A stretch of DNA of 64,000 nucleotides, taken from Stenogyne calaminthoides (Eukaryota; Streptophyta; Magnoliopsida; Lamiales; Lamiaceae). The position numbers and the translations under genes were made by a program. The stretch spans positions 29,596,222-29,660,221 of the forward strand of contig JBBCBC010000019.1 of the NCBI GenBank assembly GCA_037126765.1, written 5' to 3'. How positions within the stretch are numbered: position 1 is the first letter of the stretch; each line of letters begins with the position of its first letter. Positions 22,240-32,707 of this stretch are shown here, in pieces. The notes under the pieces were generated by a model. That model saw only the letters and a list, made by a program, of their open reading frames with translations. It was not told the DNA's origin and made no database searches.

Positions 22240-24600
22240 ATTTTTCTCGGGCCTTTCCAAGGACCTCGAGACCTCGAAAATGTCTTGATTCCCTCTGAGG
22301 ATATCCGCTCGATCGCGAAGATGCCTCATTCCTGCTTTGAGGATATGCCCACTCGGTTCTCGAGCAAGCAGATATTCCCATCGGGAGGAGGAGCGGACTC
22401 GACCTCGTAACCAAGTCATATCCAGACCGAGGAGTCGCTCCAAACCTCGAGGCTTGAGCCTCGGGAGCCGATGAACTTTGAAGAGCTCTGAGTGAGTTGT
22501 TGAAAGACCCTTCCATCAAACACGAGAGCCTGATGCTCAAAGGAGGAGAAGAAAGAGACCGAATGGCGTCTGAGGGGGAACGGTTCATTCTTGACCGCTA
22601 CCTCGAAGACAAGCTCATTCCCTCGACCTCCAAGACATCTTCTTGATTGAGGTCAACGGTCTACATCCTCAACCGACTCTTCCAGAGATGCTGAATATTG
22701 CTTCATTCAGAGGGGAAGACTGGTGGAACAAGGAAACATCGTTTCTCACTGAATTCTCAGGGTTCAGAAAAACCAAGCTCCGGTGAAAATTTCTGATTTT
22801 GATGAGCTTGTGAAGAGGAAGGTGGCTGAGAGAAATGCTGAAGTTGGTGCCCCTAGCAGCAGAGACAAATCTCAAGATGAGGACCAACAGAGAGATGTTG
22901 AGGATCAGTCTCAGATGGAGAAGGAAAACTTCTTGCCTTTGATCAACTTTGAAATCATTCAACCTCGATCGAAACTAGCACCCTTGTTTGATGTGAGGCT
23001 CGATAGAGATCGGAGCTCGGATGAAAGCCGATGCTCAGGTGCAGACCAACCTTAGGTTGTGTCTGAACCTCAGATTGATCAATCAGCACAGAAGGTGCAA
23101 AATATTCCTGAGATCGACCTCACTTCCTTAGTGGAGAAGCTTGAGAAGGTTGAGCCAATGCTGAACAAAATCACTCAGATAGAAGAGACATTGGCCAGCC
23201 AAGCTCAGAAGATGGAGAATCTGAGTTCATCTTCAGAACTGGTGCAACTTCAAGACACTCTGACCTCAAAGATGACCTCCATGGAAGACAAGCTGAATGA
23301 GAAGCTGGAGGGTCAAGTCAAGGCCGGTGCCGAAAAGCCAATTTAAACGAAGCACCGAGGAGAGAACTGAAGTTCTAGAGGTGAAATTAGCGAAGAAGAA
23401 CAAAGTAATCTTGATCGTTCTGGTTGTTGAGGAAATGAGCTCAATGCTCATGACCAAGATGACAGAGATGTTTAAATGTGCTCTCTCTGGCCAGTTTGCC
23501 CATCTTTCTGAAGAATTCTCTATGGCAAAGAACCACCTCAGGAGGCTAGAAGATGAACAAGATCAGTTAGCAGAAGAGGTGCGCTGGTAAGCAAAGAGCA
23601 ATACCATATGGACAAAGCACTCTCCAGACTCCTTCCAAATTACGGTGCCAAGAAGGGAAAGGCCGTGAAGACCTCGTAGTTATTAGCACGTGCTTTAGAG
23701 AAAAAAAAAAAAAAAGAAAGCCGAAAAGAATATCCTATCTCAAGCCTTGAAGGAAGTCGGCTTCTTGAGAAGTCAAGTTCAAAGAGGTGGAGAAGCTGGC
23801 CTACACTCGTGTTTCGAGGAAACAATGCAGAAGTTGCTATGGAGAAACCGAGTGGTAGAGGAAGGATTGAACAAGCCAAAGCAAAGGCTGAATTGCCCAT
23901 CAAGAGGAAGGCCATGGTGATAAGAAGAGTTCGAGGGCAAAAGAGCAAAGGCTTTTAAGCCGCCTCAGAGGAAGTTTCGATATTAGATGATCAAGATTCT
24001 CGAGTCCGAGCCCAAGAAGAAAGTCTTCAATACTAGAAGCACTCAAAACACTCCAGTTGAACAAGCGAAAAAACTAGCCGCTTACATTTACGGTGTACCA
24101 GATGATCGAAAAAAAGTGAAGAAGAGCGAAGAAAAGAAGGAGAGGGGTTCGGGAAGGTTCGCAAGCAAGAGGAGAGGGAGCACTAAAGCAAAGCCGCGAA
24201 ATGACGCGTGACAAGTGGATGCCTATCGGTTCAACGATGCGTGGAAGAAATCAAGAGAACCTTCGGTTCTACTATGATGTGCTTTCGAGAGTGGAGAGGG
24301 AGAGCTCGAGATTCGAATAGAGGCTTTCATTGATTATCTCCTAGCCTTCTATCCGGCACCTTGAGTTGGATAAATCTTGCGGATGGAAGCAAAGGTCACA
24401 GATAACCTCCCCGGGTCCATATATACCCTCCTCCCGAGCCGAGAATGATCGTGTTAATGAAGAAAGCCATTTCTCGGAAAATATCTCGATATCTTTGCGA
24501 TTAGGTCTCGACAGGAACAATCCGATATCATCAAAGAAAGAGATGTACTGAAGAAGAGATATTACGTAATGTTCGACCTAGAAGTCCCTGCTGATGAGAT
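22240..24600 (+). pseudogene. Continuation of post-pol ORF, coiled-coil-rich
   Basis: Sense-strand coding sequence seems to continue after 22239 in shifting frames. Pieces are KISDFDELVKRKVAERNAEV (22783), a heptad-like segment with LEKVEPMLNKITQIEETLA (from about 23128), LEDKLNEKLE (23284), a Lys/Glu-rich stretch (23987-24211) and a final segment near 24290-24360 resembling FIDY..AFYP. Element B has matching pieces (FDELVKRKV at about 46400; FFIDYISTFYPKYL at about 44800), with the same order. The parent protein would exceed 1000 residues if all were one frame. The function is unknown; leucine spacing suggests coiled coil. Confidence 0.55.
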
Positions 24601-25068
24601 TGAATAGCAGAGCTGAAGAACCGAACTGAAGAGCTGAACTGAAGAACAGAAGATGAAGACTCAGAAGATTTATGTAATCTTTTATATTTTTTTGTCTTTT
24701 TGATTTTGTTCAGATAAAGTTTCATTGTAACCTGTAACAGTCTACCTATCATCAATGAAAATTTATCATTTATGCTCAAAAGATAATATCTCATTATCTT
24801 ATTTACATGTCTTTTAAATTTGATATGCCTGAATAATGTCTCTGAATTAACTGTATGTTTAAGAGGGAAATTGTTTGAAAAATTAAGTATTTGGTGATGA
24901 ATCCTTTGAGAGATTCATTACTGAAGAAATTGCTGTGAGATTCTCTGTTTGGAAATTAATTGTTAAGAGACTCATTATTTATGAAAAAAAACCAATCTTG
25001 TAATAGGATAAACTGAAACCTGAGTATAGGTTAAGTATGTTTGTAACAAGATAGGTTTTGGCATCATC

Positions 25069-25081
25069 AAAAAGGGGGAAA
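25069..25081 (+). other. Polypurine tract of copia A
   Basis: AAAAAGGGGGAAA directly precedes the 3' LTR. It would prime plus-strand DNA synthesis. The upstream CATCAT is typical of this copia lineage. Confidence 0.85.
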
Positions 25082-25082
25082 T

Positions 25083-27109
25083 TGTTGGGAGATGAATTTA
25101 ATAAAGATATGATTTTGATTAGATCCAAAAACCCCCGAAAATATGACATGTTCGAATAATCTTGATAGTTGAGTCGGATTACGCTTTTAGAGTATTCAGG
25201 ATGTTATCTCCAAAATGTATAGTCGTGAGATATAGATCAAAGTTAGATCCAAGATTACGAAAGAACTCAAGAAGTTTTCAAGAAACCGGTTTCAAGATGA
25301 AATCAAGTTTCAAGTTTCATGTAAACGAAGAAATCAAGACTCAAGATGAAATCGAGATATCAAGACTCAAGATGAAATCGAGGAACTGAAGACTCAAAGA
25401 TGAAGAATCAAGATATCACCAAGACATCCGTAAAGACTCGAAGACTCAAGACCCTCAAGACTCGAAGACTCAAGGCACCTAAGATGTAAGACCAAGAATC
25501 AAGATCAAGAATATTGAAGGCACGATAATTATCAAGAGTCAAGAATGTATTGAATGCTCAAGATAAACCCAATGTTCCGAGGCAATCGAACATATCTATC
25601 TCGAAGGATGCAATCTTTGGTAGAAGATCGCGATTCCTTAGAAAGTTAGATATTGCCCATAACATTCAAAGTGCAGACAAAAGGAATTAAGACAAAGTGT
25701 TGTTAAGGTTATATCACTCAGAGATTGTAACCAAAAGAGTCGTTGAGTTGTCTACCTTTAACTGGAGACAAAAGTCAAAAAGAGGAAGACAAAGATTGTA
25801 CCATATCGACAATCGACAAAATGACAGTCAACAAAAAGATGTCGGTACAAAGTTCCGCATCGCAAAAAAGTGAAGACCGGCTACATGAAAGGCTATTGCC
25901 TAAAACGTGTTAGGGAGTGTCAAACCCTAAATATAGCCGTTTCTCACACACCATAAGAGGAAACTATCGGAGCTATCTCTCCAACGGATAGTTTTTCAAG
26001 AGTGACCTTGGTGTATGCCTATAAATACTTGTGACCTTCTACATTGAAAGGTTACGGGAAATTTGTAAGCAACTCAAGAGCTCAAACTTATTATCATAAA
26101 AGTTGAAGCACTCGAAAACCCAAGAATTTCCCAAGTGCTTTATATTGAAGAGAGCTCATTCAAACTAAGCCTAGCTTGATAAGATATATCCAAAGCTTAG
26201 TCGAGATATCCTAGCCTTTTGCATTGTACTTCATTGTAAAGGATATCTCATCCTAGTTGGAAACCAACCAAGAAACCCCAATTCCTTTAGAAGGTAGTTT
26301 GAGTGTGATTGTTGGTGAGAAGAGTTGTAAAGAGTAAGCTCTAGAGGTGAAGTTAGTAAGCTACAGAGGTAGTCTGAAAGCTTGTTTGTGTTTGAGTAAG
26401 TAAACTACGGAGGTAGTCAGAAAGCTCAAGGTCGGGTTGAGTAAGTAAACTACGGGGAGTAGTCCCGAAAAGCTCGAGGCCGAGTTGAGTAAGTAAACTA
26501 CGCGAGGTAGTCGAAGCTCGGGAAATGATTAGTGAATTTCTCTCGAGGATCGAGAGAGTGGACGTAGGAGCTTGAGTCTCTCGAACCACTATAAATTGTT
26601 GTGTTGTTTATTCTTTTTTTATCCGGCTTAATCGTTGCATTGACTTAAATCAAAGCATATTTTCACCGATATTTCGATTGGAATCAATCCAATCGGAGTT
26701 GCATATAATTGAATCACGACCCAAATCACTATTCCATTAAAAAGGAAGATTTTTCAAAGAAAAGCTTAAAACGAGTATAAACTAAGGGCCAACCATTCAA
26801 GACATCCGAGTAGCTAGAAATGTGATAGTTACCAAACCGAACTTACTCTTCCGAGGGTTCATGAAGTTAGTTATCCGATCCAAGCAACTCGAGGTCTCTG
26901 AAACTCAGACTCGGTTGGGATTATCCGAGGTTTCTAAAAGCAACAGATCACCGCCTCAAAGAGACTTGACTTAGAGCGATCCAGTGCTTCTCAGACCAAA
27001 TCATCGGACAACCCCGACCCAAGTCGACCTCGAAGAAAAAAAAGTTTTAAAACACCTAACACGCCATCCCCCCATACACGTGTAAGACTCGTTTGCACCG
27101 GGACCAACA
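25083..27109 (+). repeat. 3' LTR of copia A
   Basis: It starts TGTTGGGAGATGAATTTAAT and ends CGGGACCAACA. It has the same architecture as the 5' LTR: CAAGACTC-type repeats at 25300-25470, TATA box at 26020, and tandem units at 26390-26520, here with about one unit fewer (2027 against 2084 bp). Confidence 0.92.
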
Positions 27110-27305
27110 GATCTAACGTGACAAATCGCTATAGTCACACCTTAATCCAAATGTCGCCATTTTACAAAACAAAAAGTATATTAGGATTGTCACGTAAGAG
27201 AAACTAGGACAAAAAAGATCGTCCATAAATCTAACTTGTAACAATATTTAAATGTGGTGATTTATTTGTAATTAACCAAAAAATTAGATTAGATTGCAAC
27301 ATAGA

Positions 27306-29280
27306 CCTTTTTTATCAGTTTTTATTTATGATATAATATAATTTATGTAAAACAAAAATTGATTTCAATTGTCGAATTTATGGTCCTGGAATTTTCTCAC
27401 AGTATACATATTCCATCATCCATTATTTTTTTTTGTACAGATACATTATATTAAATACATACTATATACTTATAATTTAGAATAAGAAATGAATAATATA
27501 TGCACATACAATATTAGAAAATAATTCACATCTATACATTTAATTAATCAAACTAATTAAATATTTCAAGTATTTAATTTAAAATTAATAATATAAATAT
27601 TATTTCAACCTTGATACGTGCTAGTATTAATTATACTCTACAATAGATGGATGTGCTAGATTTAAAATTAAAAAATTAATGATTGATATGTAAGTTAAAC
27701 TCATAAATTATCTGAAAGACTAAAATTATTCTTAAAAATTAAATAGGTTAAAATTTAAATATTAAAATATCATAAATAACTCTTCATAGAATTCTTTAAA
27801 TTTAAAATAGAGGTTTTATAATAACATTAATGATATAAATAGTTAAGATATCATTCTAATTATTTTAAAACAATTTCACATTATAATTTCACCTAATATA
27901 ATTAATAATGATATATACTTGGATAAACACCTTCTAAAAGATAGACATGTCATTAAATTCCAGATGACACATAAGCAAGTAAATTTTCCATTCGTAATAG
28001 GGAGACATGAAGACTTTTGACAAAAGGTAAATTTCTCATATTTTTGACAATTAATAATAACATTTTTGATATATAAACACATCATCTCAATTATTTTAAA
28101 TCAACTCCATATTATGATATCACCTAATGCAATCAATAATGATACTTGGATAGGCACCTTTTAAAAATGTGGGCAGTCGTCTAATTCAATCTCAATATGA
28201 CGCATAAGTGGAAAAAAAAATCTATTAGTAATATAGGGGTAGGTGGTAGTGAAGAAGGGCAAATATTTCCATTTTTAATAAGAAAAAAAATTTCACCAAC
28301 TATATATTTTTCATCCGAAAATACCGTTAAAAATAAAAATGGGCTCCACCACGTACACATCTAACCCCCCCCCCACCTTACACTACACTATATAGTATAT
28401 ACACATATAAAATATATACATATAAATAAAATTATAAGGCAAAGTATAGTGTGAACAAGTTTTACGGTGAAACTGGTTAAAGAGTGTGACTTATATTACT
28501 AAAGAGTGTGACTTTTTACTGTAAAAGGTGTGACGTTTTACTATAAAGAGTATTACTCATAAAAGTGAAAGGTGTGACTTATATTATAAAAATAAGCGTA
28601 TGGTGATAATGAAGGGTGTGACTTATATTACTAAAGAGTATGTTTGTAAAAAGAAAAAATCAATTTCACGGTGAACAAGTTTCACAGCATACCAACTCAA
28701 TTTATAATTATTTGTAAATCAAATATTACATTTAAATAGATATTGTATATTTTAGATTATAAATATTACCGTTAAAATTATGAGATATAAAAATAAAATG
28801 ATTAGGTGTAATAAAAAATCAATATTAAAAAAGATTTATTCAATTAAGATAAATCTAATGATATTTACAAATTTAAAGAATAAAAAGCAGTTGATCCCTT
28901 AAATTATTTGTTAAACTTATTATTATTATTTTAATATAAAATAACTATTTTATTTATTAATTTTATTAATGCAATAGATCAAGTATCTATTATAAAGAAT
29001 TATTTGATAATTTATATTTAATTTACAATTATGATATAATAATAAATAAATAAATATGGATGGATGAGTAAGTATGTGGGCCATGTGGGTAGAATTTTTT
29101 TTTTCTAATAAAGATACACATGTGTTTTCATTAAAAAGGGACAAATATCTTTTTCTTACGAAATATGGAAATATATCTTTATTTGTTAATAAAAGTGGGT
29201 ATATCTTTTTCTCCTCTTAGGGTATGTATGATGGACATATTTATTATATTATTTCAATGAATAAAGTGCATATATTAATT
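27306..29280. other. AT-rich intergenic repeats
   Basis: No gene was recognised. It includes a diverged tandem duplication of about 230 bp (about 27849-28050 and 28082-28275, sharing CACCTAAT, AATAATGATA and ACTTGGAT blocks) and the repeat element at 28443-28692. Confidence 0.6.
28443..28692. mobile_element. Small TIR element with internal GTGTGACTTATATTA repeats
   Basis: AGTATAGTGTGAACAAG at the left resembles the complement of the right end (CAAGTTTCACAGCATACC). Four to five internal units follow the pattern AAAGAGTGTGACTTATATTA. The complementary motif recurs at 37094-37318. Confidence 0.5.
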
Positions 29281-29283
29281 AAA

Positions 29284-29708
29284 GCCAAATAATTAAATCT
29301 AGTTCATACTTTTTATTTTTTTATCAATTTTAGTACATATTTTTTTCTCTCTTCAAATTTAGCACACATTTTCACTTAATATTTAAAAACATCTCGATTC
29401 ACCATTTTCGACAAGGTCTTTCTCATATGGTCGTCAAAATTCACCCGTCTTGTTGACGTGTAACTATTAAAATAAAAAAAAATAGAAAATATCACCACCT
29501 GAAATTAAAAAAACGCGGATTATAAAAATACCTCGGGTCACTATTTTCATTTTAAGTGGTGATATTTTTTATTTTTTTATTTCAATATTTACACATCAAC
29601 AATACAAGTTAACTCCGACGATTACATCAGACGAACCTTGCCGAAAATAGTGACCCGAGATGTTTTTAAGTATTAAGTGAAAGTATGTGCTAAATTTGAT
29701 TATTTGGC
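29284..29708. mobile_element. Long-TIR MITE, probably Mutator-like
   Basis: The left arm (GCCAAATAATTAAATCTAG ... AAAAACATCTCGATTCACC ... AAAATATCACCAC) is mirrored by the right arm, which ends TGATTATTTGGC. The arms are about 190 bp. The flanks TTAATTAAA and CTTAATTAA overlap as a probable 9-bp duplication. Confidence 0.65.
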
Positions 29709-29942
29709 CTTAATTAAATGTACCCACCTTTATGAAAATAAATTTATCTATCATATTGGAAAGACACTCTTTAAATTTAAAATGATTAATTTAATAGATA
29801 AATTAAAATCTCTCTAAAATAATAAATTTTACCGGTCCAAACAATATTAATTTATAGAGGTTTTACTCGTGTATATAATTTTGCATATCCATGTACATTT
29901 TATTTGGATTTTTTAGTACTTCTTGTACTCAAATAAGTAATA

Positions 29943-30217
29943 CTCCCTCCGTCCATATTAGTTTCCACATCGATCTGGACACATAAATCAATGAAAAGTC
30001 ACTTTTTTGCTTTATTAAAATAAAAAAAGAATGGTATTATGGTCAAATTAATTTTAATTGTGTGAATGTTAATTAATTATATTAGAAAAAGTAATGATAT
30101 AGATGATAAATAAATATATATTGTGAGGATAAGAATTTTTTTTTTTTTGTGTGTGAAAACTTGTGCGACAAATCAAAAAGAAAAGTGTGAAAACGAATCA
30201 TTTGGGATGAATAGAAG
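29943..30217. mobile_element. Stowaway MITE upstream of expansin copy 2
   Basis: It starts CTCCCTCCGTCCATATTAG after TA (29941-29942) and ends GGGATGAATAGAAG before TA (30218-30219). Its homologue opens the window at 1-228, so it predates the expansin duplication. Confidence 0.75.
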
Positions 30218-30321
30218 TACAATATTTATCTTTTGAAAAAAAGATTTTGCCATAATTAATTAATTCTTATCCAAGTATTGCAATTAATTGATTTTCTTAT
30301 CCAATGTTACAATTTTTGCAG

Positions 30322-30329
30322 TATAAATA
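30322..30329 (+). promoter_or_regulatory. TATA box of expansin copy 2
   Basis: TATAAATA lies 95 bp before the ATG at 30417, matching copy 1 in both motif and distance. Confidence 0.5.
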
Positions 30330-30416
30330 AATTATCATCATTTACATTTTTCACAGAATTACAATTACTTTTGATCAATTTGTTGCTTTATCAATAGCGT
30401 TATTTCAATTTGAACC

Positions 30417-30905
30417 ATGCCTTCTCATCAAATTTCTCAAATTTTTATCTTTTCAACTTTAACAATAATGTTATTGCTCGTTAGTGATTATTTTGTTGGA
30501 ACAAATTCCGAATCTATCAATGGTACTATTGTTAATTTCTCACCTGCAGTTGCAACATGGTACGAGAGTCCAGAAGGACCAGGAAGTGGTAATAATTAAT
30601 ACATTTAATTTCTATTATTTTTTGCTTGTCGTTGATTTATAAATATATTTACGCTTAATATATAGTTTTCATTTAATTAATATAATTGCAATTTTTTTCC
30701 ACTTATAATTTTTATTTAGGGGGAGCATGCGGATATAAACAAGATTTGGGAGGTCCTCCATATTATGGTTTTACGGCAGCAGGAAATGACAATTTGTTCC
30801 TAAATGGAAAGGGGTGTGGGACTTGTTATCAGGTTTCAAGATTATTTCTTTTACACGCATATATAAATATGTGTATTACTATTCAAACATTAACACGCAG
30901 AATGA

Positions 30906-30987
<82 letters not shown>

Positions 30988-31900
30988 GGCAAGTGAGATA
31001 TATTTATAAGAAAAGAAAAGGGAGAAAAAGAAGTAATACCAAAAATTTAGCTTTTTTTAATATTTGAACCTGAATATTCAAAACGTTGGTTCGATTCACT
31101 CTTAAAAAAAGGTAAATCAAAATTAGGCCAGACTTCAAATCAAATTGAACGGCAATTTTTTGTTTGTTAAATGACTTTTGTGAATAAAATACTATTTTTT
31201 GTTTAAATTCTAAAACTATATAGAGAATATTATACGGCTAATTTATTAGTCATTTTGATCGGTATAACAAGTTGAATTGACTTGTTCAACTATATTTGTT
31301 TTAATAATATATTATCCAAATAATTTTTTTGAAACAATAAATTATTACTCAAATCATTAAAATTTCTGATTTTGAAAAAAAAAAAAAAAGTAAATTACTC
31401 ATGATTTGTTTGTGAAAAATTTATTGTTTCTACATTATTAATGTTTGTTCATGCCAATGAAAATAAACAAAAAATTAATTAATTTTTAATTAATAATAAT
31501 TTTCAGGTGAAATGCACAGAAAATCCCCTTTGCTCAACTAATCCAATTACTATAACAATCACAAATTATTGCCCGGGCGCTTGCAACAATGAACCTTTTC
31601 ACTTTGATTTAAGTGGTAAAGCTTTTGGAGCTTTAGCTAAACGTGGACAAGGGACCAATTTACGCCAATATGGAAGAATTAATATTCAATATCAAAGGTA
31701 TACAATATATATTATTAAATCAGTATATATTTTTAAAATATATTAAATTCTCAAATTACAATTCCTACATTATGTTGTACGTTTTTTTGCAGGGTAAATT
31801 GTGGATATTAGTAGACCCAGGTTCCAAATAATTGACATGGGAGGCCACAAGAATAATACATGTTAATTGGAATACTATCATTTTTGGGTCCAACATATGA
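30417..31900 (+). pseudogene. Beta-expansin copy 2: domain 1 intact, domain 2 mostly lost
   Basis: Exons at 30417-30588, 30720-30832, 31507-31697 and from 31793 join in phase at GT-AG sites. The frame runs from a hydrophobic signal-like N-terminus (residues about 8-25) through ATWYESPEG, GGACGYKQDLGG, GKGCGTCYQ, ITNYCPGAC, FHFDLSGKAFGALAK and INIQYQRVNCGY, then TAG: about 164 residues against about 260 for the family. This covers the whole domain 1 with its Cys ladder and the HFD motif. Beyond the stop, LVDPGSK (31808) and TWEATRIIHVNW (31835-31870) look like the beginning and end of domain 2, one frame away and fused by a deletion of roughly 60-70 codons. It is probably a pseudogene; a secreted domain-1-only protein cannot be excluded. 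Confidence 0.7.
30906..30987. repeat. (TTA)n microsatellite in expansin intron 2
   Basis: About 27 uninterrupted TTA units lie in intron 2, 70 bp after the exon 2 donor. Copy 1 has about ten units at the same place. Confidence 0.95.
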
Positions 31901-32422
31901 GTCGTGGAGCTTTGAATGTTTTCATTTTGAAATGTGAAATTCTTGAAAATTATTCATTATGTTATGCGTAGGTTTAAATAATATATTTGATATTTGTGGC
32001 TTCGTTTTTGTGTTCTTCAATTTTAAATTTATTTTTTGCATCAATAGTCTTGCATTGAACCGTCTAACCTTTTACATTTTTTTTTTCCTATGAGATTGTC
32101 TATATATATATTTTAATTAATGTAAAGTTTAAATAAACTCAATCCATTTATTTCATTAATATTACAATAAAATCTCTATAAATTAAAATTATTGGGACCA
32201 AATTTATTTTATTATTCTAAAGAGTAATAGTTTATCAAATAAACTAATAATTCATTAACTTATGATCGTCTTTCCGGCATTAAAAAAAATATTTTTGACA
32301 TTGCAAAATTTACTTAGGCAGTAAAATGTCAAAGAAAATTAAATTTTCCCGATATTGAAGAGAGCACTCAAAAACTAGAGCTTAGTTAATTAATAATATA
32401 ATATTGAATTACCCAGATAAAA

Positions 32423-32707
32423 ATGATATGTTCTGAAGTTCAGGACTTAACAAAAATTATAGTAATCATCATTAAGAATAATGTGGAGGATGACGACGAG
32501 GATGATACAATACTTTTGAAACGAGTTAGCTTAGATTTATGTTTTACAATTAAGGAGTTCGATGACTTCTTTTGCAGATATAGAGAACTCAAGACAATTT
32601 TACAATTTATCCTTCCATTTACACGTGGAGAAATTAATAACAAAGTACAAAAACTGAAACATATATTCATCAATCATTCTTATTTTTGTTTTTGTTTTTG
32701 GTGTTAG
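32423..32707 (+). pseudogene. Possible GeBP/DUF573-like DNA-binding domain fragment
   Basis: The 94-codon frame contains DDEDDTILLKRVSLDL followed 10 residues later by EFDDFF and, near the end, LPFTRGEINNKVQKLKHIF. That spacing recalls the plant GLABROUS1-enhancer-binding family (acidic D/E-D-E, LL-G-DF, a short helix, then F-D-V-S-K-x-Q-L-x-x-K-I-x-x-L-K-K-F). The Trp and Gly usually found in the first motif are absent and there is no full-length protein around it. It is at best a decayed fragment; chance similarity in AT-rich sequence is possible. Confidence 0.3.

Larger units (their letters stand above)
12443..27109 (+). mobile_element. Copia element A, SIRE/Maximus-like, 14.7 kb
   Basis: A full-length LTR retrotransposon. 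The LTRs are 12443-14526 and 25083-27109 (TG...CA), with 5-bp target duplication GATCT at 12438-12442 and 27110-27114. It has a PBS at 14529, a polypurine tract at 25069, the order gag, protease, integrase, reverse transcriptase, RNase H (copia order), and then an extra ORF region 21121-24600 before the 3' LTR. Family members are usually 9-12 kb; the length here comes from about 2-kb LTRs and about 3.5 kb of post-pol sequence. The CATCATCAAAAAGGGGGAAA junction and the extra ORF point to the SIRE/Maximus lineage. Apparent frameshifts break gag-pol, but see the CHG finding: some may be sequencing errors. Confidence 0.9.
12333..27305. mobile_element. Older TIR element split by copia A
   Basis: TTGCAATTTACTCTAAAC through AAATATTGCTACAAATTAG (12340-12410) is mirrored at about 27220-27303, which ends AAATTAGATTAGATTGCAAC. 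Between the arms lies copia A with its own target duplication, so the TIR element was the target. Without copia A it would be about 300 bp. It resembles the terminal parts of the long-TIR element at 251-1396. Confidence 0.6.

Noticed and set aside
22163..22588. 141-codon open frame on the minus strand
   Set aside because: Serine/arginine-rich antisense of the post-pol continuation in copia A; no independent support.
30686..30996. Long Leu- or Ile-rich frames in expansin intron 2
   Set aside because: They read through the exon 2 donor into the (TTA)n microsatellite; not a protein.
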